From the NCBI RefSeq assembly GCF_035982055.1, contig NZ_CP108427.1, positions 5,765,001 through 5,829,000 on the forward strand: a DNA stretch of 64,000 nt, written 5' to 3'. A program made the position numbers and the translations under genes. This DNA comes from Streptomyces sp. NBC_01288. Its GTDB lineage: Bacteria; Actinomycetota; Actinomycetes; Streptomycetales; Streptomycetaceae. This document shows positions 51,250 through 59,626 of this stretch, one piece after another (the stretch's first letter is position 1; the number at the start of each line of letters is the position of its first letter). Below the pieces are notes generated by a model. It was given only the letters and a program-made list of their open reading frames with translations. It was not told where the DNA came from and ran no database searches.

Positions 51250-51983
51250 CGCTGATCGGTCGTACCCGCGCGCGTGGCATCGAGACCCTGAGCCTGGACT
51301 CACCGGACACCAGGAACGCGCTGTCGGCGTCCCTGGTAAGCGAGTTGGCGGACGCGCTGACGGAGTGCGGGAAGGACGCCGGCGTACGGGCGATCGTCCT
51401 CACCCACACCGGCAACACGTTCTGCGCGGGCGCGGACCTACGGGACCCGCCGCCCCCGGACGCCCTGGTGGCCGTACTCCGCCAGATCGTCGAACTCCCG
51501 AAGCCGGTGGTGGCGCGAGTGACAGGCCACGTAAGGGCAGGCGGCGTAGGCCTGTTGGCGTCCTGCGACATAGCGGCAGCGTCGACCGCGTCAGCCACCT
51601 TCGCCTTCACAGAGGTACGGATCGGAGTGGCCCCGGCGGTGATCTCCCTCCCTCTTCTTCCCCGCACGGACCCCCGAGCCCTGGCCCGCTACTACCTCAC
51701 CGGCGAGCGTTTCGACGCGACGGAAGCGACCCGCGCAGGCCTGCTGACGGTGGCGGGAGAGGACGTAGACGAGGCACTGGCACCGATCCTCGACGGCCTG
51801 CGCCGAGCCGCTCCCGAGGCCCTGGCCGAGACGAAACGGCTGCTCACGGCTAGGGTGCTGGAAACCTTCGACCGGGACGCGGCCGACCTGACCGCGCTCT
51901 CGGCACGGCTGTTCGGCTCCGCGCAGGCCCGCGAGGGGATGACAGCATTCCTCGAACGACGGGATCCCGCATGGGTGGTGTGA
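51246..51983 (+). CDS. Enoyl-CoA hydratase/isomerase family protein
   Basis: A 245-residue crotonase-fold protein starting in the ligase stop (ATGA). The oxyanion-hole region is HTGNTFCAGADLRDPP, followed by VTGHVRAGGVGLLASCDIAA. The first catalytic glutamate position of hydratases appears as FTEVRIGVAP. AtuE-like isohexenyl-glutaconyl-CoA hydratase is one candidate function given the cluster. The end overlaps the TetR gene. Confidence 0.92.
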   Translation: MTLIGRTRARGIETLSLDSPDTRNALSASLVSELADALTECGKDAGVRAIVLTHTGNTFCAGADLRDPPPPDALVAVLRQIVELPKPVVARVTGHVRAGGVGLLASCDIAAASTASATFAFTEVRIGVAPAVISLPLLPRTDPRALARYYLTGERFDATEATRAGLLTVAGEDVDEALAPILDGLRRAAPEALAETKRLLTARVLETFDRDAADLTALSARLFGSAQAREGMTAFLERRDPAWVV

Positions 51984-52588
51984 GCGCGACGACGGCGCCG
52001 GGCGCGGTCGACCGCAGACCCAAGCAGGACCGCAGCCGGGCCACCCGGCAACGCCTCCTGGAAGCCGCCGTGTCCTGCCTCGCCGAACACGGCTGGGCAG
52101 GTTCCACGGTCTCCGTCGTGGCCGAACGCGCCGGCGTCTCCCGAGGCGCCGCCCAACACCACTTCCCCACCCGCGAGGACCTCTTCACGGCGGCGGTCGA
52201 GTACGTGGCGGAAGAACGCTCCACGGCGCTGCGCACCCTGTTCCCGGAGGGCGCGGCAAACCGCCGCGCGGTGATCGACGCCCTGGTCGACCTCTACACG
52301 GGCCCCCTCTTCCGCGCGGCCCTGCACCTGTGGGTAGCCGCGTCGAACGAGGATCAACTCCGGCCCCGGGTGACGGAGTTGGAGGCGAAGGTGGGCCGCG
52401 AGACCCACCGGATCGCGGTGGAGTTGCTGGACGCGGACGAGTCCCAGCAGGGGGTGCGGGAGACAGTCCAGGGCCTCCTGGACATGGCGAGGGGCTTGGG
52501 CCTGGCCAACCTGCTCACAGACGACAGGGTCAGGCGTCAGAGGGTGGTAGCCCAATGGGCGGCCCTCCTGGAACACGCCTTGGGGTGA
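51971..52588 (+). CDS. TetR-family regulator of the acyl-CoA operon
   Basis: A 205-residue repressor. RATRQRLLEAAVSCLAEHGW and the recognition part ERAGVSRGAAQHHFPTREDL form the DNA-binding head. ATG 51971 overlaps the hydratase by 13 bases; GTG 51980 (four-base overlap) is also possible. As last gene of the operon it probably responds to an acyl-CoA intermediate and acts at the palindrome 42420-42431. Confidence 0.92.
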   Translation: MGGVSATTAPGAVDRRPKQDRSRATRQRLLEAAVSCLAEHGWAGSTVSVVAERAGVSRGAAQHHFPTREDLFTAAVEYVAEERSTALRTLFPEGAANRRAVIDALVDLYTGPLFRAALHLWVAASNEDQLRPRVTELEAKVGRETHRIAVELLDADESQQGVRETVQGLLDMARGLGLANLLTDDRVRRQRVVAQWAALLEHALG

Positions 52589-52596
52589 GTTTCCTA

Positions 52597-52623
52597 GGGG
52601 CGCGGGGAACTGCGCGACCAGCC
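52597..52623 (+). repeat. Interspersed element, copy 4
   Basis: GGGGCGCGGGGAACTGCGCG then ACCAGCC begins eight bases after the TetR stop, in the 75-base gap between convergent genes. Confidence 0.85.
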
Positions 52624-52663
52624 CCAACGGGCCCGCAGTCGCCCACGCACCTCAGCCCCTTCT

Positions 52664-53776
52664 TCAGTGGGCGATATCCGCGTACCCCTCGATCGACTGG
52701 GGCCCACGAGACTCCGGCCCCACATACCGAGCAGACGGCCGCACCAGTCGCCCCGTCCGCTTCTGCTCAAGAATGTGCGCCGACCACCCGGCGGTCCGCG
52801 CACACGTGAACATCGACGTGAACATGTGCGCCGGCACCTCAGCGAAGTCGAGAACGATCGCCGCCCAGAACTCGACGTTGGTCGCCAGCACCCGATCAGG
52901 CCGCCGCGCATGCAACTCCGCGAGCGCCGCCTTCTCCAACGCCTCCGCGATCTCGAACCGCGGCGCCCCCAACTCCCGCGCGGTACGCCGCAGTACACGA
53001 GCCCGAGGGTCCTCGGCCCGGTACACCCGGTGCCCGAACCCCATCAACCGTTCACCCTTGTCGAGCGCCTGCCGCACATACGCCTCGGCATCCCCGGTCC
53101 GCTCGATCTCCTCGATCATCCCGAGCACCCGGGACGGCGCCCCACCATGCAGAGGCCCGGACATCGCACCCACGGCCCCGGACAGCGCGGCGGCGACATC
53201 AGCGCCCGTAGAGGCGATAACCCGAGCCGTAAAGGTGGACGCGTTCATCCCATGCTCGGCAGCGGACGTCCAATACGCGTCCACAGCCGCGACATGCTTG
53301 GGATCCGGCTCCCCCCGCCACCGGATCATGAACCGCTCGACGACCGAGTGCGCCTTGTCGATCTCGCTCTGCGGAACCATCGCGTTCCCCTGCCCGCGCG
53401 CGGACTGGGCGACGTACGACAGCGCCATGACGGCCGCCCGGGCGAGGTCGTCGCGCGCCTGCTCCTCGTCGATGTCGAGGAGCGGCTTGAGGCCCCACAC
53501 GGGCGCGAGCATGGCCAGCGCGGACTGTACGTCGACGCGGATGTCCCCCGAGTGCACCGGGATCGGGAACGGCTCGGCGGCCGGCAGCCCGGGGTCGAAG
53601 GCGCCGTCGACGAGCAGCCCCCAGACGTTGCCGAACGAGACGTGACCGACCAGATCCTCGATGTCGACGCCCCGGTACCGCAGAGCGCCGCCTTCCTTGT
53701 CCGGTTCGGCGATCTCCGTCTCGAACGCGACGACTCCTTCGAGTCCAGGGACAAAGGAGGGGTCGAAGTCGGACAT
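52664..53776 (-). CDS. Citrate synthase 2
   Basis: A 370-residue citrate synthase of the short type. Active-site histidines are visible in AEHGMN (H175), SGPLHGGAP (H210) and GFGHRVYRAEDPRA (H249). It condenses acetyl-CoA with oxaloacetate, though methylcitrate synthase activity cannot be excluded in this group. GAGGAG lies eight bases before ATG 53776. It diverges from pdxH, a pairing I recall from other Streptomyces. Confidence 0.93.
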   Translation of the reverse strand: MSDFDPSFVPGLEGVVAFETEIAEPDKEGGALRYRGVDIEDLVGHVSFGNVWGLLVDGAFDPGLPAAEPFPIPVHSGDIRVDVQSALAMLAPVWGLKPLLDIDEEQARDDLARAAVMALSYVAQSARGQGNAMVPQSEIDKAHSVVERFMIRWRGEPDPKHVAAVDAYWTSAAEHGMNASTFTARVIASTGADVAAALSGAVGAMSGPLHGGAPSRVLGMIEEIERTGDAEAYVRQALDKGERLMGFGHRVYRAEDPRARVLRRTARELGAPRFEIAEALEKAALAELHARRPDRVLATNVEFWAAIVLDFAEVPAHMFTSMFTCARTAGWSAHILEQKRTGRLVRPSARYVGPESRGPQSIEGYADIAH

Positions 53777-53904
53777 CAGGCGGCTCCTCATGCTGTGGCT
53801 CCACGGTCACGGGGGACTCGCGGGCCGAAGATAGAGACATCAGCACCATAACGCCGAGTGCCACACAAGGGGAGGGCCTACGGCACTGAGTGCCACCCGA
53901 ACTC

Positions 53905-53954
53905 GCGACCGCACGCGACGGCCCGCGACCGCACGCGACGGCCCGCGACGGCCC
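53905..53954. repeat. 20-bp tandem repeat upstream of pdxH
   Basis: GCGACCGCACGCGACGGCCC occurs twice in tandem (53905-53924, 53925-53944) and is followed by a half copy GCGACGGCCC. It lies between the divergent citrate synthase and pdxH genes, where copy number could affect promoter spacing. Confidence 0.8.
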
Positions 53955-54017
53955 GCACTGTAGACGGCTGTACGCACCCGCCCCCGCCCCCACACCGCCG
54001 TACGGCAGGATGATCGT

Positions 54018-54698
54018 GTGACCGACCGCGATCCCACCGACCGTGATCCCCGCCTCGACCCCGCCGCGATGCGCAAGCAGTACCGCGCGGAGGGCCTCGA
54101 CGAGAACGACCTCGCAGCCGACCCCATGACACAGTTCGGCCGCTGGTTCGAGGAGGCGGCGCTCCAGGACCTCGTCTACGAGCCGAACGCCATGGTCGTC
54201 TCCACCGCCGACGCCGAGGGCCGCCCCAGCTCCCGCACGGTCCTCCTCAAGCACTACGACGCCCAGGGCTTCGTCTTCTACACGAACTACGACTCCCGCA
54301 AGGCCCGCGAACTCGGCGCCAACCCGTACGTCTCGCTGCTCTTCCCCTGGCACCCGATGGCCCGCCAGGTCCTGGTCACCGGCACCGCCCGCCGCACCGG
54401 CCGCGACGAGACCGCCGCGTACTTCCGCACCCGCCCGCACGGCTCCCAACTCGGCGCCTGGGCCAGCACCCAGTCCACGGTGATCCCCTCACGAGCCGAA
54501 CTGGAGTCGTCGTACGCCGACCTGCTCGCCCGCTACCCCGAGGGCGAACAGGTCCCGGTCCCCCCGCACTGGGGCGGCTTCCGCATCGCCCCCCAGGCGG
54601 TCGAGTTCTGGCAGGGCCGGGAAAACCGCCTCCACGACCGCCTCCGCTACACAGCAGAACCCTCCGGCACCTGGCACCTGGACCGCCTGAGCCCCTGA
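54018..54698 (+). CDS. pdxH: Pyridoxamine/pyridoxine 5'-phosphate oxidase
   Basis: A 226-residue FMN enzyme that makes pyridoxal 5'-phosphate. RKQYRAEGLDENDLAADPMT, the FMN-site SSRTVLLKHYDAQGFVFYTN and the C-terminal WGGFRIAPQAVEFWQG with RLHDRLRY are diagnostic. Starts at GTG 54018. Single gene. Confidence 0.96.
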   Translation: MTDRDPTDRDPRLDPAAMRKQYRAEGLDENDLAADPMTQFGRWFEEAALQDLVYEPNAMVVSTADAEGRPSSRTVLLKHYDAQGFVFYTNYDSRKARELGANPYVSLLFPWHPMARQVLVTGTARRTGRDETAAYFRTRPHGSQLGAWASTQSTVIPSRAELESSYADLLARYPEGEQVPVPPHWGGFRIAPQAVEFWQGRENRLHDRLRYTAEPSGTWHLDRLSP

Positions 54699-54972
54699 CC
54701 CACAGGGCCTCGGAAACACAGACGACCCGCGAGCTCAGGTCCCTCCGCCTCACAGCGGGGGAGCCGGCCGGACGTACCGGCGAGCTCGCGGGTCGGGTGA
54801 CTGCTGGAGATTGGGCCGGCTGCACGCATGTCTCACGTGCGGGTCCGGCACCGCACTGGGTGTGGCGACGGGCCGCTAGCCCGCAGTCACCTCACGCGTC
54901 CGGTTTCCATACATCTGCCGAACCACCTCCCTTCTCGTGTGCACCACACACTAGGAACCGCTCGGCGACGGA
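54699..54972. other. Structured gap between pdxH and the IscB remnant
   Basis: GACCCGCGAGCTC (54724-54736) pairs with GAGCTCGCGGGTC (54782-54794), extendable by one pair. Just after it GGTGACTGC (54796-54804) pairs with GCAGTCACC (54883-54891). Inside are small hairpins such as GCCGG-ACGTA-CCGGC and GTGCGG...CCGCAC. The whole 170 bases could fold into a dense RNA. It may be the pdxH terminator, the right-end structure of the element that brought IscB, or an independent RNA. No gene is visible. Confidence 0.55.
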
Positions 54973-56630
54973 TCAACCGCTTTTTCGGGATGTTGACGGC
55001 GTCGGCTCCGGACGACTGCCGTATCCGTATCCGTCGCCCCGCTGGAGGAGCCGCAGATTCCGGTGAGAGACGTTGATACGACCTCTCGGCGTCGCCAGAC
55101 TGTGCTGCCCCCTGGCCCGGACGGAGATACGGCCGGTCCGCGTGCCCGCCCACTTGCCGGAGCGCACCGTGGCCCGTACGAGATCCCCGGTGACGTACCC
55201 GAAGTGCCGCTTGGTACGAGCCCGGCGAAGTCGGGGGAAGCCGAACCGGTCCGGAGTCGTGCGGGGTAGGAGCCTCGCCCGGTGGCCCTGGCGACGAGCA
55301 CCCGCTCCGGGTACCGCACGATCACGTCGCCGTATGCGTGGTTGAGGCGTCCGACGGACAACGCGTCCAGGGTGTGTGTCTTGGCCAGGCCCATGGCGCT
55401 GCGGTTGCCTTTCGTGCGCCTGCCCGACCAGGCGTGCACGGGCCTGCCGAGGGTGCCCAGGGCCTCCGTGAGCTGCCAACGGGTCGCGTTCATGGCGGCG
55501 GCGTCGTGGAGCGGCGCCCTGGCCTGTCCGAGGATTCTCGCGAGGCGGTCGGGCCGGTCGGCGAGGAAGGTCTCCACCGGGGTGGTGCCCTTGGCCTCGT
55601 TGCAGGGGACGCAGGCGAGGACGAGGTTCGAGACGCGGTCGGAGCCTCCGCGGCTGCGGGGTCTGAGGCGCTCGATGTTCAGGGGTACGCCGCTCACGTC
55701 GCAGTAGGCGCAGGCGCTGTTCCACTTGGTGCGGAGGTAGGCACGGGCGGTGGCTCCGGCGAGTGGGCCCTGCCTGTACTCGGCTTCGGACAGGGGCCTT
55801 CCCGCGCTCATGGCATGGGTGTCGAACGCGACGCGTTCGATGTGGACCTCGCTGACGGGGGCGTAGCGGCACAGGCGCGTCGCGAGGGAGAGGACGGTCT
55901 CGACCCGGTGGCGCAGGGAGGGCGGCAGCCATCCTGCGGGACGGGGCCGGTTGTCCGAACGAGGCGCACGGTAGCGGCAGTTGGCCGAGCGGCGCCTGCG
56001 CCGGTAACCGGCGCGTTGCCGCATGCGCAGGCGGATCTGATCGCCGCGATGCCGGAGTTCGATCGAGAACAGCCCGCGTCTGACGGTGACGGCGGCGCCC
56101 TCTTGGCCCATTTCCCTCTTCTCGTCGGTGACGGCGAGGCCGGTGCCTTTCGAGCCGGGGTCGATGCGCAACCGCACTCCGTCGACTTCCGAGTCGGCGA
56201 GCGCGCGGTCCTTCAGCCGGATGGTGAAGGGCACCTGCCGGGCGACCACGGCCCGCCCCTTTCCCAGGAGTTCGCGGGCGCGGGCCGGATGGCAGGGCAT
56301 GAGCGGTCGCCCGTCCCTGGCGAGCACGAAGACCCTGCTCGCGCCGACCCCGCCCCTGTACGGCTGGTGGTGTGCGGGAGCGTCACCGCTCCGGTTCTCT
56401 GCCGCCTCCGCCGCCGTGGCAGCGCTCTTGGCGTGACGCCGACGGGCCCTGGTACCGCGCCCGTCGGTCTCCCCTCGCCCCTGTTCCCCGACGGTGCCCC
56501 GCGCGGTGGCGGGGAGTCCGTGAGCCGTTTCGTCCCTGCTCCCAGGGGTGTCTGCTCCCACGGATTCCAGAGCAGGCCGCTGAGGAAGCACGGCCTGGTG
56601 GGTCTGCTCGCCTGCGGGAAACGTAGTCAT
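54973..56630 (-). pseudogene. iscB: IscB-type RNA-guided nuclease, frameshifted and HNH-mutated
   Basis: Numbered from ATG 56630 (GGGAAG seven bases before). The PLMP motif is at 109-112, RuvC-I is DPGSKGTG with D157, the Arg-rich bridge helix is YRRRRRSANCRYR (209-221), RuvC-II is IERVAF with E265, the HNH zinc knuckle is CAYC...CVPC (307-343), and RuvC-III is THTLDAL with D422. The HNH histidine is replaced by arginine (NIERLRPRSRGG, R321). After Y455 the frame is lost: the conserved C-terminal part (RFGFPRL, KRHFGYVTGDLVRA, NLRLLQRGDGYGY) continues in the -1 frame to 54973, while the original frame runs on to 54951. No TnpA gene is nearby. Confidence 0.88.
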
Positions 56631-56639
56631 CGGGGTACT

Positions 56640-56870
56640 TCCCTGATCTCTGCGATCGCGATGACTGGGGCTGGCCACTCTGCGTCCGTCCGCCGGGGCG
56701 GCGCGGACTCCGGTCGATGCCCGGGGAGCGAGTGGCCTCCTTTCCGAAGTGTGCGGTCGACGCTAGAGACCGGGATCTGCCCGCGGGGCTTGATCCAACA
56801 GAAGTCGCCCGTTCGTGCGAACAGGCCGAATTCGTCGAACGCGTAGCCGATCTTCCTGCTATCCACGCCC
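56640..56870 (-). ncRNA. Candidate omega-RNA of the IscB locus
   Basis: IscB guide RNAs are encoded just upstream of iscB in the same direction. Here the 230 bases before the start are densely structured. GGCCACTC (56673-56680) pairs with GAGTGGCC (56730-56737) around nested GTCCG/CGGAC and CGCC/GGCG stems. CCCGTTCG (56808-56815) pairs with CGAACAGG (56818-56825) with one wobble. GGATC/GATCC stems lie at about 56773-56797. The guide would be at the 56870-56900 end. The exact ends are unknown. Confidence 0.5.
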
Positions 56871-56901
56871 AGAAGCCGGTCTGCTCGCCTAGCGTCCTGC
56901 C

Positions 56902-57387
56902 ATGGCAGAACAGCGTGCGGAGCGGCGAACGGTGACCGATGTGCGTATGGAACCGGTGGATCCCGATGCTCAGAACGCACTCCGGGACTGGCGACACGTC
57001 CACAACCTGATCGTGCCGCCCGCCGCGATGTCCCTCGACGAAGTCCGGGAGCGGAGCGGGCGGAACCGGCTGGAGAACGCGTACCTGGGGGACGTGCTCG
57101 TGGGTTGCTCCACTGTGCGGCCGCCGGAGGGCGAGGAAGCGGTGGCGACCGTCATCGCGCGCGTGCTGCCCGATTTCCGGCGGCGCGGCTACGGAGCCGC
57201 CCTCTACGAAAACGGCCTCACGCGCGCGCGTGCGCTCGGCGCCGGTGCGATCGAGACCGTCGTCCTGGCCGCCAACACGGACGGGGTGCGGTTCGCAGAG
57301 GCTCGGGGTTTCGTCGAGACCGAGCGCTATGTACTGGACGGCGAGACCGACTTGTGGATCACTCTGCGGTTGCGGTTGCGGTCGTAG
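56902..57387 (+). CDS. GNAT-family N-acetyltransferase
   Basis: A 161-residue acetyltransferase. The CoA loop is VLPDFRRRGYGAALYENGL, preceded by EEAVATVIARV, and ETVVLAANTDGVRFAEARGF ends the fold. The ATG at 56902 is the first of the frame. The 3' end overlaps the convergent nucleotidyltransferase by 29 bases. Acceptor unknown. Confidence 0.87.
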   Translation: MAEQRAERRTVTDVRMEPVDPDAQNALRDWRHVHNLIVPPAAMSLDEVRERSGRNRLENAYLGDVLVGCSTVRPPEGEEAVATVIARVLPDFRRRGYGAALYENGLTRARALGAGAIETVVLAANTDGVRFAEARGFVETERYVLDGETDLWITLRLRLRS

Positions 57388-57997
57388 TCGCGGTTTCCGT
57401 GGGCCAGGGCAGGACGGTCAACTCCGGCCACGCTTCCCGCCAGCGGGCCGCCTTCGTCTCGTAGACCTCTCGTGGTGCCAGGACCGGGTTCGGCCGTACG
57501 ACGAGGTTGAAGACGTCGGAGAGGCCGTGCGGGGCGTAGACGCGCCAACTGCCGTCCTCCTTCAGGCGTACGGCCAGGCAGCATGTCGTTGCCGCGAAGG
57601 AGTCGATCGCGGCCTCTACGGAGTCGTACGGCGGGCACGGAGTGCCGAACTTCTGCTCATACCAGAGGTGGACGCGGGCCTCGTTGCGGATCTCGACCTC
57701 GGGCTTGGTGGACAGGTCGGCGTAGGCCTCGCGGCCTGCGCGGATCATCTTGTCCTCGGCCTCCCAGGACAGGTCCGTGTCGTCGTAGTAGAAGACGTCG
57801 TAGTCCTTGATGGCGTGGGTCGGGGGACGGTCCGTGACCGTGTTCCAGACGGTTTGGAAGAGGCAGCCCGCGGTCAGGTACCAGTTCGGGAGGTCGAGGG
57901 CCGCGGTGCGGTCGAGGATCTCCAGGAGGGTCTCGTTGCGGGACAATGTCGTCCGTAGCGCGGTGAGTTGTTCGTCGAGTGGGAGACGCGCGGGCAT
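57359..57997 (-). CDS. Nucleotidyltransferase family protein (NTP_transf_6 type)
   Basis: A 212-residue protein. WYLTAGCLFQTVWNTVTDRP and IKDYDVFYYDDTDLSWEAED hold the G...and DxD motifs of minimal nucleotidyltransferases in this family, and VRLKEDGSWRVYAPHGLSD with NPVLAPREVYETKAARW closes the domain. The target is unknown. The last codons encode a Thr/Ala repeat and overlap the GNAT gene. Confidence 0.88.
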   Translation of the reverse strand: MPARLPLDEQLTALRTTLSRNETLLEILDRTAALDLPNWYLTAGCLFQTVWNTVTDRPPTHAIKDYDVFYYDDTDLSWEAEDKMIRAGREAYADLSTKPEVEIRNEARVHLWYEQKFGTPCPPYDSVEAAIDSFAATTCCLAVRLKEDGSWRVYAPHGLSDVFNLVVRPNPVLAPREVYETKAARWREAWPELTVLPWPTETATTTATATAE

Positions 57998-58098
57998 CGG
58001 CCGAGTGTGTCGGGAGCGAACCGGCGTCGTACAACGATTCCCTCAATCTTGCGGGAACTCGGTGTGTGCTGCGTCACGTTCGAGTTGAATGAGGGGGA

Positions 58099-59571
58099 GT
58101 GAGTGAACCGACGCGTCGTGTCCGCGGACGCAGCCTGCAGGGGGTCCAGGTGAGTGCTTCCCGGCGTAGTGGGACCACCGATGAGTTGGGTCCCGACGAG
58201 CCCGAGCGGGACGGTGGGCCCGAAGGGGTCGGCGGCTCCGATCTGTTGGCCGCGTTGCTGGACGGGATGGACGCGGCGCTGTGTGCCTTCGACGCGGACG
58301 GGGTGCTGACGCACTGGAACCGCGAGGCGGAGCGCATCCTCGGCTGGACCGCGGCCGAGGCCGTGGGGCGGCAGGGGCTGGCCGGGTGGGCCGTACGGAG
58401 TGCGGACGCCGAGGAGGTCGAGGGGCGGCTCATGTCCGCCATGCAGGCGCCCGGGCGGCAGGTCAATGAGTTCGCTCTGCTGACCAAGGACGGTGGGCGG
58501 GTGCTTGTGCGGACCCAGTCCGCCGCCGTGCGCGGGCCCGACGGGAAGCCCGCCGGGGTCTACTGCGCCTTCAGTGAAGTGCATGCCCAGATCGACCTTG
58601 AGCGGTCGATTGCCCTGAGTGAGGCGTTGTTCGAGGACGCCTCCTGGGGGGTCGTGCTCGTCGATGCCGATCTGCGGCCCGCCGTCGTCAACTCTCATGC
58701 CGCTCGTGCGCTCGGTACCGGGCGCACCTCCGTGCTCGGGCGGCCTCTTGGTGAGCTGCTCGCCCAAGGTGTCGAGGAGTTGGAGGCCGCGCTCACGCAC
58801 GTGCTCGCCGAGGGTGCGCCGCCTGCTCCCGCGGAGATCTGGGTGAGCGTACGGACGCCGGAGGGCAATCTCCGGCGGTGCTGGCGGAGTGGCTTCCTGC
58901 GGCTCGCCTCGCCGCTCACCGAGGAACCGGTGCCGCTCGGCGTCGGCTGGCTCTTCCAGGACGTCACCGAGGCCAAGCAGCTGGAGCAGGAGGCGTCGTT
59001 GCTGCGCTTCCGTGCCCAGCAACTGCACCGCGCCGCCCGCGCCGCCGCCGAGTGCGAGGACCCGCGCGACGCGGCGACCGTCCACCTCGACTTCGCCCTC
59101 GCCGGCTTCGCCGACCACGCCCTCATCGACCGGGTCGCGGGCGGATCGTTGAACGATAGTGAGGGCCTACGTAGTGGTACGGCGGTCGTACGACTCATTC
59201 GGGTCGCCGCTACGCCCACGGGCGCACCAGGCCCCAGCCTCCTCACCGGCGCCGCCGGGCTGCCCGTGCGCTACGGAGAGGGGCATCCCGCCCTGCAGTG
59301 CGTCGAACGCGTCGGCTCCGTGCGGGCCAGTATCGGCACCGCCCCGCCCGAGCAGGCCCGCGAGTGGGCCCGGGTCAGGCAGTGGCCCACGGACGCCGTG
59401 CACGCCCTGTGCGCGGTGCTGCGCAGCCGGGGGCGGACCCTGGGCGTCGTGACGTTCCTACGGGGCGCCGGGCGCAGCCAGTTCGAACGGTCCGACTCGA
59501 TCTACGCCGAGGATGTCGCCGTACGGATCGCGGCCGCGCTGGACCTGGCGGAGGCGGCGGGCGAGAAATGA
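58099..59571 (+). CDS. PAS-PAS-GAF-like sensory protein without output domain
   Basis: A 490-residue protein from GTG 58099 (GAGGGGGA before it). A first PAS domain spans about 47-160 (AALCAFDADGVLTHWNREAE, RILGWTAAEAVGRQG), a second about 170-290 (ASWGVVLVDADLRPAVVNSH), then a coiled linker and a GAF-like domain from about 310 to 485 (GVVTFLRG and so on). Proteins with this start usually end in a PP2C phosphatase (SpoIIE) domain; none is present here. It probably acts through a partner. Confidence 0.85.
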   Translation: MSEPTRRVRGRSLQGVQVSASRRSGTTDELGPDEPERDGGPEGVGGSDLLAALLDGMDAALCAFDADGVLTHWNREAERILGWTAAEAVGRQGLAGWAVRSADAEEVEGRLMSAMQAPGRQVNEFALLTKDGGRVLVRTQSAAVRGPDGKPAGVYCAFSEVHAQIDLERSIALSEALFEDASWGVVLVDADLRPAVVNSHAARALGTGRTSVLGRPLGELLAQGVEELEAALTHVLAEGAPPAPAEIWVSVRTPEGNLRRCWRSGFLRLASPLTEEPVPLGVGWLFQDVTEAKQLEQEASLLRFRAQQLHRAARAAAECEDPRDAATVHLDFALAGFADHALIDRVAGGSLNDSEGLRSGTAVVRLIRVAATPTGAPGPSLLTGAAGLPVRYGEGHPALQCVERVGSVRASIGTAPPEQAREWARVRQWPTDAVHALCAVLRSRGRTLGVVTFLRGAGRSQFERSDSIYAEDVAVRIAAALDLAEAAGEK

Positions 59572-59577
59572 GCCGCT

Positions 59578-59620
59578 GCCCAGTAGTGAGCCACTAGTAG
59601 TCAGTCGCTCACTACTGGGC
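59578..59620. terminator. Bidirectional terminator
   Basis: GCCCAGTAGTGAGC (59578-59591) and GCTCACTACTGGGC (59607-59620) are a perfect 14-bp inverted repeat with a 15-base loop containing ACTAGT. It lies between the convergent PAS and SIS genes. Confidence 0.9.
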
Positions 59621-59626
59621 CGCCGC

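Noticed and set aside
54800..54900. Remnant of a group II intron (CTCACGTGCGG-like stem)
   Set aside because: The resemblance is a single short stem; no domain V or reverse transcriptase fragment can be seen.
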